Positions 42,556 to 51,284 of a stretch of DNA of 64,000 bases are shown here, piece by piece; position 1 is the first letter of the stretch; every line of letters begins with the position of its first letter. The notes beneath the pieces were generated by a model that saw nothing but the letters and a program-made list of their open reading frames with translations, had not been told where the DNA came from and did not search any database. The stretch is from Aldehydirespirator sp965205155 (GTDB lineage Bacteria; Actinomycetota; Acidimicrobiia; Acidimicrobiales; Aldehydirespiratoraceae), in NCBI GenBank assembly GCA_965205155.1, contig OZ242033.1, forward strand, positions 3,410,001 through 3,474,000. The letters run 5' to 3'. The translations under genes and the position numbers were made by a program.

Positions 42556-44829
42556 CTACTGCCGGGCCATCTCGGCCCGGGCCGAGTTGATGTTGTCGCG
42601 GCGGGTCCGCGGCGACAGCTGGATCTCCACCTCGTGCAGGGTGCCCGAGAAACCGAACGGCGCCGTATAGCGGTCCGACACCGCCGAGCCGCGGTCGTGG
42701 CCGAGGCTGGTGCCGACCGCGGAGATGATCCCCATGAACACCGGCAGGTCGCACCGCCCGCACTCGGCGCCGTCGATCGCGAGCTCCGCCGTGCCAGTCG
42801 AACGGCTGGTGCGCTTGAGCCGCATCGACAGGGTGACGTCCCCCACCGGCACGTCCGTGCTCGACTCCAGAACGTAGTGATCACCGAACGCGTTGTAGTC
42901 GACGACGAGCCGGTCGCCCTGAACGAACATCGACACGCCCGCGCTGGCCGTGCCGGTCGCCCAGAGCACGCCCTCGTCCCCGGGCGCCCGAGTCACATGG
43001 GCATCGAGCGCGAAGGCGCGCCCGCCCGGAGCGGGCGCGGTCGCCACCGCGATGGGAGACATCGGCAGCCGGTAGCGGTAGCGGCGGTCGACCGGATGGG
43101 GCGAGCGGTCGTTCAGGCGGGGTCTGAAGATCCCGACCCAACTGTCATCCAAGGGCAGCACGCCGTTGCGCTCGGCCTCGCTCCACCACAACTCGATCAG
43201 CTCGGCCAGCTTCTCGGGCCGCCGCTGGGCAAGGTCGTCGCATTCCGACCAATCCACCGACAGGTCGTAGAGCTCCCACTGCTCGGTGTCGAAGTCGTCG
43301 CCGAGCCTGTGACGGCATACCGCCTTCCACGAGCCGGCCACCAGAGCCCGCGACCCCGACATCTCGAAGTACTGAAGGGTGTTGGTCGCCGGATGCCCGG
43401 AGTCGTGCAGCACTGGCGCGAACGAGTGGCCCGTGACCGGCATCTGCTCGAGGCCCCTGTGAACCTCCGGCGGCGTGACGCCCAGCAGCTCGTAGACGGT
43501 GGGCACGACATCGGACACGTTGACGAACTGGTGCCGCATGGTGCCCCGCTCCCCCGCCGCGATCCCCGAGGGCCAGTGGACCACCATCGGCACGTGCACC
43601 CCGCCCTCGTGGGTGTTCTGCTTGTACCACTTGAAGGGGCTGTTGCCGCACTGGGCCCAGCCCCACGGGTAGTTCACATAGCTGCGGGGGCCGCCGATCT
43701 CGTCCAGCCGGGCGATGGCCTCCTCGGGCACCTCGTCAATGCCGTTGAACCACTTCATCTCGTGCATCACCCCGAAGGGGCCTCCCTCCTGGGACGCCCC
43801 GTTGTCGGACAGCACGATCAGGATGGTGTTGTCGAGCTGGTCCAGATGGTCGAGGCCGTCGACCAGCCGCCCGATCTGGTCGTCGGTGTGGTCGAGGAAG
43901 GCGGCGAAGGCCTCCTGGAGGCGGGCCGCGAAGATCTGGTGGCTCTCGGGCAGGGTGTCCCACGGCTCCACGCCCGGATTGCGGGGGGCCAGCCTGGTCC
44001 CCTCCGGGATCACGCCGAGGTCCAGCTGGCGCCGGTACCAGCGCTCCCGCACGACGTCCCAGCCCTCGTCGTAGCGGCCCCGGTACTTGGCCAGGTAGCC
44101 GGGGGGCGACTGATGGGGGGCGTGGGTGGCGCCGAAGGGGAGGTAGGCCAGGAACGGCCGGTCGGGGCGGATCCCCTTGCTGTCGCTGATCATCAGCAGC
44201 AGTTGGTCGACGAGGTCCTCGCTGAGGTGGTAGCCGTCCTCGGCGCCGGCCGGCGGGTCGGCGCGGTGGTTGTCGATGACCAGCTCCGGGTTGAACTGGT
44301 CGGTCTCGCCCTCCAGGAAGCCGTAGAAGCGGTCGAAGCCCCGGCCCAGCGGCCACTGGTCGAAGGGCCCAGCCGCCGATAAGTCAAGGGTGCGGGCCAG
44401 GTGCCACTTGCCCGCGCAGAAGGTGGCGTATCCCTCGGCCGACAGCACCTCGGCCACCGTGGCCGCATGGTTGGAGACGTGGCCGATCTGGTGCGGGAAG
44501 CCGGTGCGGAAGTTGGACAGCGTCCGCAGGCCGACCGCGTGCTGGGACCGCCCGGTGAGCAGCGCCGCCCGGGTGGGCGAGCACAGCGGCGTGACGTGGA
44601 AGTTGGTGAACCGCACGCCGTTGGCGGCCAGCCGGTCGACGTTGGGGGTGTCGATGTCGGAGCCGTAGCAGCCGAACTGGGCGAAGCCGGTGTCGTCGAG
44701 CAGGACGATCACCACGTTGGGCGAGTCCTCCCCGGGGTGCGGCGGTTCGCTGAAGTGGGGCTCTGACTCGGCCCGGGTCCGGCCGACGCTGCCCTCGAAG
44801 GCCGGAATCGGAATGTGCCCTCCGGTCAT
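42556..44829 (-). CDS. Type I sulfatase (arylsulfatase-like)
   Basis: 757 aa alkaline-phosphatase-fold sulfatase. The formylglycine motif is CSPTRAALLTGR with Cys83; metal ligands are in VLLDDTGFAQFG, SDNGASQEGG and THEGGVHVPM. The last ~170 residues form a beta-rich extra domain (GVLWATGTASAGVSMFVQG). There is no signal peptide, so it may act in the cytoplasm. Needs a formylglycine-generating enzyme elsewhere. Sulfate-ester substrates (choline sulfate, sulfated glycans or lipids) cannot be told apart here. The MBL-fold gene lies upstream on the same strand, 46 bp away. Confidence 0.93.
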   Translation of the reverse strand: MTGGHIPIPAFEGSVGRTRAESEPHFSEPPHPGEDSPNVVIVLLDDTGFAQFGCYGSDIDTPNVDRLAANGVRFTNFHVTPLCSPTRAALLTGRSQHAVGLRTLSNFRTGFPHQIGHVSNHAATVAEVLSAEGYATFCAGKWHLARTLDLSAAGPFDQWPLGRGFDRFYGFLEGETDQFNPELVIDNHRADPPAGAEDGYHLSEDLVDQLLLMISDSKGIRPDRPFLAYLPFGATHAPHQSPPGYLAKYRGRYDEGWDVVRERWYRRQLDLGVIPEGTRLAPRNPGVEPWDTLPESHQIFAARLQEAFAAFLDHTDDQIGRLVDGLDHLDQLDNTILIVLSDNGASQEGGPFGVMHEMKWFNGIDEVPEEAIARLDEIGGPRSYVNYPWGWAQCGNSPFKWYKQNTHEGGVHVPMVVHWPSGIAAGERGTMRHQFVNVSDVVPTVYELLGVTPPEVHRGLEQMPVTGHSFAPVLHDSGHPATNTLQYFEMSGSRALVAGSWKAVCRHRLGDDFDTEQWELYDLSVDWSECDDLAQRRPEKLAELIELWWSEAERNGVLPLDDSWVGIFRPRLNDRSPHPVDRRYRYRLPMSPIAVATAPAPGGRAFALDAHVTRAPGDEGVLWATGTASAGVSMFVQGDRLVVDYNAFGDHYVLESSTDVPVGDVTLSMRLKRTSRSTGTAELAIDGAECGRCDLPVFMGIISAVGTSLGHDRGSAVSDRYTAPFGFSGTLHEVEIQLSPRTRRDNINSARAEMARQ

Positions 44830-44875
44830 GGCGCTCCCCTTTCGGTGCAGGTGTTCGCGAACGTACTGGCGGAAA

Positions 44876-45706
44876 TCATGGCCGGACCTCGACCCGGTGG
44901 AGGTCGTCGCCCACCTCGATCGTGCCGTCGAAGTGCTCGGCGGCCTGGGCCCGGTAGGCGTCGTCGTCCCCGTCGGCCGGGGGCGGGAAGTAGTGGGTCA
45001 GGATCAGCGTCCGCATGCCGGCCCGGGCCGCGGTCTGGGCCGCCTCAGCCGGTGACGAGTGGTAGTCGAGAACGTCGAGCACCCGCGGGACACCGATCGC
45101 CGACACGACATCCTTGCGGATGACGGTGTGAACCAGCGCGTGGGCGCTTTCGCAGAGCCGGTCGAGCCCTGCGCAGGGCACGGTGTCGCCCGCGGCCACC
45201 ACCGCCGAGCCGCCGTAGTCGAACCGGAAGGCCACGGTGGGCTCCACCGGTTTGTGGTCGGTGGGAGCGCAGGCGATGCGCACGTCGCCGCCGAGGTAGA
45301 TCTCGCCCTCGGTGGCCTCGACCACCTCGACCGGCGGCGGGTAGTCGAGGTCGTCGTGGTGCGCGATGCGGTAGCCGATGTCGGGGCCGAGCGACTCGCC
45401 GATGCCGGCCACCACCCGCCTCGTCCCGGCCGGGCCGACGATGGTGAGCGGGCTCGGCTCGAACGTCGTGATCCAGCGGGTGGTGATGATGTCGTTGAGG
45501 TCGGTGATGTGGTCGCTGTGGAGATGGGTGAGCAGCACCGCCCGCAGCTGCGTGGCGCCGCTGCCGGCTGCGGCCAGGCGCATCAGCACGCCCCGCCCTG
45601 CGTCCACCAGGTACTGCTCGGACCCGCCCGCGATAAGCGTGGCCGGCCCGGCCCGATGCGGGTCGGGAACCGGACCGCCCGTCCCCAGCAGCGTGATGGT
45701 GAGCAT
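44876..45706 (-). CDS. Metallo-beta-lactamase-fold hydrolase, RNase Z/arylsulfatase-like
   Basis: 276 aa. Zinc motif HLHSDHITDL, the fold's TLLGTGGP opening, an APTDHKPVEP region, AAGDTV and TLILTHYFPP. Resembles RNase Z-like and AtsA-type arylsulfatases. ATG 45706 chosen over a TTG in the repeat at 45727. Position upstream of the sulfatase suggests a shared substrate class, as sulfate or phosphate ester hydrolases; inference only. Confidence 0.83.
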   Translation of the reverse strand: MLTITLLGTGGPVPDPHRAGPATLIAGGSEQYLVDAGRGVLMRLAAAGSGATQLRAVLLTHLHSDHITDLNDIITTRWITTFEPSPLTIVGPAGTRRVVAGIGESLGPDIGYRIAHHDDLDYPPPVEVVEATEGEIYLGGDVRIACAPTDHKPVEPTVAFRFDYGGSAVVAAGDTVPCAGLDRLCESAHALVHTVIRKDVVSAIGVPRVLDVLDYHSSPAEAAQTAARAGMRTLILTHYFPPPADGDDDAYRAQAAEHFDGTIEVGDDLHRVEVRP

Positions 45707-45720
45707 CGGCGTCAGAGGTG

Positions 45721-45842
45721 CTCGCAATCAGAGGGCATGGCTCAGCTACTTTCGTAATCGGAGGGGGCCAGCCTTCGCAATTCGAGGGCTGTTACTTTCG
45801 TAATCGGAGGGGGCCAGCCTTCGCAATTCGAGGGGCCCAGCG
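45721..45842. repeat. 23-bp tandem repeat array with alternating unit types
   Basis: After an irregular first unit (45721-45750), four 23-bp units run to 45842: TTCGTAATCGGAGGG-type at 45751 and 45797, TTCGCAATTCGAGGG-type at 45774 and 45820, giving a 46-bp higher-order period. The array lies between the divergent MBL and AAA/DUF4143 genes. No unique spacers, so it is not a CRISPR. Confidence 0.85.
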
Positions 45843-45908
45843 AGGCACCCGATGCGTGCTCATGGTCCCTACTCCGATCCCCGGCACGTGGGAATGGTGT
45901 CATTTGCG

Positions 45909-45949
45909 CCGTAGGAATGGTAGCACCACAACCGTAGGAACAGTAGTAT
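45909..45949 (+). promoter_or_regulatory. Promoter of the second AAA/DUF4143 gene with direct repeats
   Basis: CCGTAGGAATGGTAG (45909-45923) and CCGTAGGAACAGTAG (45932-45946) are 23 bp apart, two DNA turns. TAGTAT at 45944-45949 lies 6 nt before the ATG at 45956, consistent with a leaderless start under control of a repeat-binding protein. Confidence 0.45.
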
Positions 45950-45955
45950 CGGGCG

Positions 45956-47218
45956 ATGGCCGAGTACATCCCGCGGATTGTGGACACAGAGCTGGACCTG
46001 CTCGCGGAGGCACCGGCGATATCGATTGAGGGGCCGCGGGCAGTCGGCAAGACGGAGACCGCCCTGCGTCGAGCCAGCACGGTCTACCGGCTCGACGACG
46101 ACCACCAGCTGGATGTGCTGAGGGCGGAGCCGAGCCAGGTCACGGTCGGCGAGCCTCCGGTGCTCATAGACGAGTGGCAGCGGATGCCCGGATCATGGGA
46201 TCTTGTGCGCAGGGCCGTGGACGCCCGCCCGTCGCGGTCGCGCTTTCTGTTGACGGGGTCCGCCTCCCCGTCGCCGGCGCCGACGCACACGGGAGCGGGG
46301 CGGATCATCACGGTGCGGATGCGGCCCATGTCGCTCGCCGAGCGGCGCCTGTGCGAGCCGACCGCCAGCCTCGGCGACCTGCTCAGCGGCGATCGGTGCG
46401 CTGTCTCGGGAGAGGCCGACCTCGGAGTCGGCCGCTATGTGGAGGAGATCACCAGGTCGGGGTTCCCCCAACTCCGCTCCGAGCCCGAGGTGATCAGGGA
46501 CCGGCTGCTCGACGGCTACATCGACCGCATCGTCGAGCACGAGATCGACCACGCGGGCCGGCGATTCCAGGACCGGAGTCGGCTGCGCCAGTGGATGGCC
46601 GCGTACGCGGCAGCGTCCTCGACCCCCGCCGCGTACGACAAGATCCGCGATGCTGCGACCCCCGGCGACGGCAGCAAGCCCGCAAAGACGACCACTATCC
46701 CCTACAGGAACGCCCTCGAGAGTCTGTGGATGATCGAGGAGGTCCCGGCCTGGTCGCCCGCACGCGGCCGTCTCCGGAACTTGGCATCGGCACCGGTGCA
46801 TCAGATGGCTGATCCGGCCATCGCGGCACGACTGCTCGACGCCACCGCCGACAGCCTGACGGGCGGCCGCGGCCGCTTCCTCGGGGACGGGCCGCTGCTC
46901 GGCGCGCTGTTCCAGTCGCTGGTCACCCTCTCGGTGCGGGTGTACGCGCAGGCATGCGACGCGAGGGTGTTCCATCTGCGCACCCACGGCGGCGAGCATG
47001 AGATCGACCTGATCGTCCAGCGTCGCGACGGCGCCGTCGTCGCGCTGGAGGTGAAGTTCGCCAGGACCGTGCACGACAGAGAACTCCGGCACCTGCACTG
47101 GCTGAAGAGGCGCATCGGGGACCGCCTGCTGGACGCCGCAGTGCTGACCACCGGCCCGCAGGCATACAGGCGCCGCGACGGCGTCGCCGTGATCCCGGCC
47201 GCGCTTCTGACAGCCTGA
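45956..47218 (+). CDS. AAA ATPase with DUF4143 C-terminal domain (copy B)
   Basis: 420 aa. Walker A GPRAVGKTETA near residue 25, Walker B VLIDEW, and the C-terminal DUF4143 nuclease-like signature EIDLIVQRRDG ... VALEVKF. Only distantly like copy A (13516-14802), so it is not a recent duplicate. ATG start directly follows the TAGTAT -10. Function unknown; often on accessory DNA. Confidence 0.87.
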   Translation: MAEYIPRIVDTELDLLAEAPAISIEGPRAVGKTETALRRASTVYRLDDDHQLDVLRAEPSQVTVGEPPVLIDEWQRMPGSWDLVRRAVDARPSRSRFLLTGSASPSPAPTHTGAGRIITVRMRPMSLAERRLCEPTASLGDLLSGDRCAVSGEADLGVGRYVEEITRSGFPQLRSEPEVIRDRLLDGYIDRIVEHEIDHAGRRFQDRSRLRQWMAAYAAASSTPAAYDKIRDAATPGDGSKPAKTTTIPYRNALESLWMIEEVPAWSPARGRLRNLASAPVHQMADPAIAARLLDATADSLTGGRGRFLGDGPLLGALFQSLVTLSVRVYAQACDARVFHLRTHGGEHEIDLIVQRRDGAVVALEVKFARTVHDRELRHLHWLKRRIGDRLLDAAVLTTGPQAYRRRDGVAVIPAALLTA

Positions 47219-47329
47219 GACGGGGGTGTCGCTGGGTTGGAGGGTCACCGAGCCTGGGGGTTCGCTGTAGTCGCCCCTGACACCAACCCGGCTCCTGCCA
47301 GAGACGGGACTCAGTCCCTCGCTGGTGGC

Positions 47330-48622
47330 TCAGGCGTCGGCCGCGGCCAGCGCTCCCACCAGCGCGTCGGCACCCTCGTCGATCTCGGCCGCGGTGACGT
47401 TGAGCATGGGGGTCACCCGGACCACGTTGCCGTAGAGGCCGCCCTTGCCGATCAGCAGCCCCCGGTCCCGGCACCCTTCGAGCACCGCGGTGGCCCGGGC
47501 TGCGTCGGGCTCGATGGAGCCGGGATGCACGAACTCCATGGCCTGCATGAGGCCCCGGCCCCGCAGCTCGGCCACCCAGTCGTAGCGCTCCACCGCCGGA
47601 GCCAGCGTCTCCGTCAGCCGCCGGCCCATGGCTCGGGCGTTGGCCTGAAGGTCGTCCTCCAGCACCCGGCGCAGCGTGGCCCGCCCCGCCGCGGCCGACA
47701 GCGGGTTGCCTCCGAAGGTGGAGAACTGCAGGGCCTTGATGGCGTCGAAGATCTCGGCCCGGGCCACCACGCCGGCCAGGGTGATGCCGTTGCCCACACC
47801 CTTGGCGAAGGTGAGCATGTCGGGCACGATCCCGTGGGCCTCGTAGCCCCAGAAGTGCTCGCCGGTGCGGCCCCAGCCGGTCTGCACCTCGTCGGAGATG
47901 AACAGGATGTCGTGGGACGACAGCACCTTCCCCATGGCCCCGAAGAAGCCGTCGGGGGGCACGGTAAACCCGCCCACGCCCTGGATGGGCTCGGCGATCA
48001 TGGCGGCCACATCGCCGGCGGTGGTCATGTCGATGAGCTGCACGAGGTCGTCGACGCAGGCGCCGGTGAAGGCGTCGTCGTCGAGGTGCCGGAACGGGCT
48101 CCGCAGCCGGTAGCCGCCGTGCACGTAGGTGACGTTGAGGCCGGTGTGGCTGGTGGAGGACCAGCTGCGCTGGGCGGTGATGGCCTGCGCCGAGAAAGTG
48201 CGCCCGTGGTAGCTGTTGCGCATGGCCAGGATCTGGTTGGAGCCGCGGTAGGCGGTGGCCAGCAGCAGGGCGGCATCGTTGGCCTCGCTCCCCGACGGCA
48301 GGAAGAACACCCGGGCGTCGTCGATGCCCGACACCCGGGCCACGTCCTCGGCGAAGGCGATCATGGGCTCGCTCAGATACAGCGTCGAGGTGTGCATCAC
48401 CTTGGCCGCCTGGTCCTGGACCGCGGCCACCACGCTGGGCTCGGCGTGGCCGATCATGGTGGTGAGCACCCCACCGAAGAAGTCGAGGTAGCGGTTGCCC
48501 TCGACGTCGGTGACGTAGCTGCCCTCGCCCCGGTCGATCGAGATCGGCTGGTCGTAGAGCAGGTGCAGGAAACTGGGCAGCGCCGCCGCGTACCGCCCGG
48601 CCAATTCTGAGTTTGTGGTCAT
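47330..48622 (-). CDS. Class III aminotransferase (AGXT2-like)
   Basis: 430 aa PLP enzyme. DEVQTGWGRTGEHFW precedes the PLP lysine in LTFAKGVGNGITLAG; YHGRTFSAQAIT and PSGSEAND bind the cofactor. Resembles alanine-glyoxylate or 4-aminobutyrate/omega-amino-acid aminotransferases. ATG 48622 chosen: CATAAT lies 7 nt upstream. Together with the PuuB-like oxidase upstream on the same strand (51 bp), an amine-catabolic pair is likely. Confidence 0.87.
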   Translation of the reverse strand: MTTNSELAGRYAAALPSFLHLLYDQPISIDRGEGSYVTDVEGNRYLDFFGGVLTTMIGHAEPSVVAAVQDQAAKVMHTSTLYLSEPMIAFAEDVARVSGIDDARVFFLPSGSEANDAALLLATAYRGSNQILAMRNSYHGRTFSAQAITAQRSWSSTSHTGLNVTYVHGGYRLRSPFRHLDDDAFTGACVDDLVQLIDMTTAGDVAAMIAEPIQGVGGFTVPPDGFFGAMGKVLSSHDILFISDEVQTGWGRTGEHFWGYEAHGIVPDMLTFAKGVGNGITLAGVVARAEIFDAIKALQFSTFGGNPLSAAAGRATLRRVLEDDLQANARAMGRRLTETLAPAVERYDWVAELRGRGLMQAMEFVHPGSIEPDAARATAVLEGCRDRGLLIGKGGLYGNVVRVTPMLNVTAAEIDEGADALVGALAAADA

Positions 48623-48629
48623 GCGCCAG

Positions 48630-48635
48630 ATTATG
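48630..48635 (-). promoter_or_regulatory. Putative -10 (CATAAT) for the aminotransferase
   Basis: CATAAT on the minus strand, 7 nt before the ATG at 48622; leaderless pattern, matching the one at 14977-14982. Confidence 0.4.
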
Positions 48636-48673
48636 CCTTCGCTGGGGCCGGCGCAGGCCCAGCGTTGTGACAA

Positions 48674-50074
48674 TCAGTCGTTGCGGAGCTTGCTGGCCAG
48701 GGCCGCCGCGGCCTTGGCCTGGCGGTTGGTGCGGGACTCGTAGGCGTCGGCCGCGGCCAGGATCCAGCGGCTGCCCCGCACACCTAGCCAGCGCAGCGGC
48801 TCGGGCTCCCAGCGGCGGTGGTGGACCCCCACCCACGGCAGGTCGACCCGCTCGGAGGCGGTGCCACAGATCAGGTCGGCCAGCGTGCGTCCGGCCAGGT
48901 TCGCGGGCGCCACCCCCTCCCCCACGTAGCCGCCCGCGCCGGCGGTGCCCGCGGCCCGGTCGAAGTGCACGAACGGGGTCCAGTTGCGGGTCACGCCCAG
49001 CACACCGCCCCACCGGTGGGTGATGCGGGCCTCCGACAGCGCGGGGAACAGGTCCACCAGGGTGGCGTGGATGCGTTCGTGGGAGCGATGGTGGCGCTCG
49101 ACGGTCGGGCTGATGCGCGATCCGTACAGGTAGGGCACTCCCCGGCCGCCGAACGCGATGCGATTGTCGGCGGTGCGCTGGCCGTAGATCACCATGTATC
49201 GGTCGTCGGCGAATGTGGGCCGGTCGGCCAGGCCGATCTCGTCGAACACCTGCTGCGGCAGCGGCTCGGTGCCGATCATCAGCGAGTAGACGGGCAGCAG
49301 CTGGCGCCGACGGCCCCGCAGGTCCCGGGTGTAGGCCTCGGTGGCCCGCACCACCACCTCGGCCCGGACGGTGCCCCGATCGGTCGGGACCCGGCCCGGC
49401 TCGATGGCCGCCGCTGCGGTCTGCTCGTAGATCTTGGCCCCGCGCCGCTCCACCACGTCGGCCAGGCCCCGCACCAGCTGGGCCGGGTTGTGCGCCGCGC
49501 AGGGGGCGTAGAAGATGCCTCCGAGCACGCCGGTGGCGTTGGCGTGGGCCCGGGCCTCGTCCGCGGTCAGCAGCCGGATCTCGTCGGGGGTGAGACCGAG
49601 TTCATGGTGGTGAGCCACCTCGGCGGCCTGGCGCTGGGCCTGGGGGGCGTTTCGGGCCAGGCGGATCACGCCGCCCTTGTGGTAGCCGCAGTCGATCCCC
49701 TCGGCCGCGACCACCCGGCCGACCTCGTCGACGCTGTCGAAGACGGCCCGGGCGAGGCGCAGCGACGCCGGCAGGTCGGCCAGGGAGGCGTACTTCTCGA
49801 TGCCCGCGGCCAGCTCGCCGACCACCCATCCGCCGTTGCGGCCGGAGGCGCCGAACCCGCAGATGTCGCGCTCGATGACCGCCACCCGCAGCGCCGGGTC
49901 GAGCCCGAGCAGGTAGTAGGCGGCCCACAGTCCGGTGAACCCGCCCCCGACGATGGCCACGTCGGCGTCGGTGTCGCCCTCCAGCGCCGGGCGAGGGTCG
50001 AGCGAGCCCGGGAAGGTGTCGAGCCACATTGAGAGCTCGCGGGACCGGGCGTCAGAACTCGGGCCGGGGGGCAT
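48674..50074 (-). CDS. FAD-dependent oxidoreductase, PuuB/DAO family
   Basis: 466 aa. N-terminal FAD-binding VAIVGGGFTGLWAAYYL, then CGFGASGRNGGWV, which is typical of gamma-glutamylputrescine oxidase-like DAO enzymes. Later blocks are HKGGVIRLAR and GGYVGEGVAPANLAGRTLADL. It should oxidise a secondary or primary amine with O2 or another acceptor. ATG 50074 chosen because TACAGT lies 6 nt before it; residues upstream in frame are shadow. Divergent from the C45 gene. Confidence 0.88.
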   Translation of the reverse strand: MPPGPSSDARSRELSMWLDTFPGSLDPRPALEGDTDADVAIVGGGFTGLWAAYYLLGLDPALRVAVIERDICGFGASGRNGGWVVGELAAGIEKYASLADLPASLRLARAVFDSVDEVGRVVAAEGIDCGYHKGGVIRLARNAPQAQRQAAEVAHHHELGLTPDEIRLLTADEARAHANATGVLGGIFYAPCAAHNPAQLVRGLADVVERRGAKIYEQTAAAAIEPGRVPTDRGTVRAEVVVRATEAYTRDLRGRRRQLLPVYSLMIGTEPLPQQVFDEIGLADRPTFADDRYMVIYGQRTADNRIAFGGRGVPYLYGSRISPTVERHHRSHERIHATLVDLFPALSEARITHRWGGVLGVTRNWTPFVHFDRAAGTAGAGGYVGEGVAPANLAGRTLADLICGTASERVDLPWVGVHHRRWEPEPLRWLGVRGSRWILAAADAYESRTNRQAKAAAALASKLRND

Positions 50075-50080
50075 CCCGGT

Positions 50081-50086
50081 ACTGTA
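50081..50086 (-). promoter_or_regulatory. Putative -10 (TACAGT) for the PuuB-like gene
   Basis: TACAGT on the minus strand, 6 nt before the ATG at 50074. It pairs with a divergent TACTCT promoter for the next gene, both leaderless in form. Confidence 0.4.
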
Positions 50087-50140
50087 CGCCCCCGCGCCCG
50101 GACCAATTCCCTTTGGGGGACCAGCGGTCGGCGGGCGGGA

Positions 50141-50146
50141 TACTCT
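50141..50146 (+). promoter_or_regulatory. Putative -10 (TACTCT) for the C45-family gene
   Basis: TACTCT lies 6 nt before the ATG at 50153; no Shine-Dalgarno between. Confidence 0.4.
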
Positions 50147-50152
50147 GCGGGT

Positions 50153-51268
50153 ATGCGACGGCCGCCGATCAGGCAACTCGACCTGGCCGGGTCGCCCGAG
50201 GCCATGGGCGACGCCCACGGGCGGGCCCACGCGGCCGGGATCCGCCAGTACGCCCACGACCGGGTGGAGCTGGTCTCCGAGGGGCTATGGAGCGGCGGGC
50301 CGCTGGAGCGGGGGGCGGTGCTGGAGCTGGCCGAGGCCTGCCTGCCCGCCCACGAGGCGTTCTCGCCCCGGCTGCACACCGAGATGCTGGCCATGGCATC
50401 CGCGGCGGGCATCACCCCGGCCGAAGCCGTCGTGGTCGGTGGGTTCACCGACTTCGTGGACACGGTGCGGGCCGCCACCGAGGGCCCGCATCCCGACACG
50501 GTGATGGAGGACGACTGCACCGCGTTCGTGGTGCCCGACGGGCGGGCCGCGGGCGCGGGGCTGCTTGGCCAGACCTGGGACATGCACGACACCGCCACCG
50601 ACTACGTGGTACTGATCCGCCTGCGCCCCGACGACACCCCCGACGCCCTGGTGTTCACCACCGTCGGATGCCTGGGCCAGATCGGCATGAACGAAGCCGG
50701 CGTGAGCGTGGGAATCAACAACCTCACCGGCAACGACGGCCGCTTCGGGGTGACCTGGCCCACCGTCATCCGCGAGATGCTCACTCAGGAGACCGCGGCC
50801 GAGGCGCTGGCCGTGCTGCTGGGAGCCGACCTCGCCGGCGCTCACAACTACCTGATCCTCGACGCCGAGGGGCGGGGCTACAACGTAGAGGCCATGCCCT
50901 CGGCCCGTCCGGTGCAGACCCTGGAAGCCGACCCGCTGGTGCACACCAACCATGTGATCGACCCCGCAGCCCTGCCGTACGAGGGCGAGAGGTTCCACGA
51001 GCTGATGGCCAACTCGCGCCTGCGCCAGGACCTGGCCGAGGCCATGCTGGCCGGCACTGGCGGGCCGGTCGACGCCGAGCGTCTCATGGAGGTCACCCGC
51101 GAGCCCACCACAATCTGCCGGTGGCCGGACACCACCTACCGGGTCGAGTCGAGCGGCGCAGTCATCATGCGGCCCCGGACCGGCGACTTCTGGGCCTGCT
51201 GGGGCCAGCCTGCCGACAACGACTACGAGCACTTCTCGCTGGTGCCCGCCGCACCCCACCGCTCCTGA
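50153..51268 (+). CDS. C45 family peptidase/acyltransferase (AAT-like, Ntn hydrolase)
   Basis: 371 aa. Resembles acyl-CoA:6-aminopenicillanate acyltransferase. Cys122 in MEDDCTAFVV is the predicted nucleophile exposed by self-cleavage; LLGQTWDMH and MNEAGVSVGINNL match the family. These enzymes cleave or exchange amide bonds. Next to amine-metabolism genes, an N-acyl amine or gamma-glutamyl amide could be the substrate; that is inference. The GNAT gene follows after 16 bp. Confidence 0.88.
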   Translation: MRRPPIRQLDLAGSPEAMGDAHGRAHAAGIRQYAHDRVELVSEGLWSGGPLERGAVLELAEACLPAHEAFSPRLHTEMLAMASAAGITPAEAVVVGGFTDFVDTVRAATEGPHPDTVMEDDCTAFVVPDGRAAGAGLLGQTWDMHDTATDYVVLIRLRPDDTPDALVFTTVGCLGQIGMNEAGVSVGINNLTGNDGRFGVTWPTVIREMLTQETAAEALAVLLGADLAGAHNYLILDAEGRGYNVEAMPSARPVQTLEADPLVHTNHVIDPAALPYEGERFHELMANSRLRQDLAEAMLAGTGGPVDAERLMEVTREPTTICRWPDTTYRVESSGAVIMRPRTGDFWACWGQPADNDYEHFSLVPAAPHRS

Positions 51269-51284
51269 TCCCAGCCCGCAGCCA

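Noticed and set aside
45721..45842. CRISPR array
   Set aside because: Units are contiguous and both unit types recur; there are no unique spacers and no cas genes.
47219..47329. Possible terminator from GGGTTGG and CCAACCC arms
   Set aside because: The arms are about 45 nt apart with no T-run, so the evidence is too weak.
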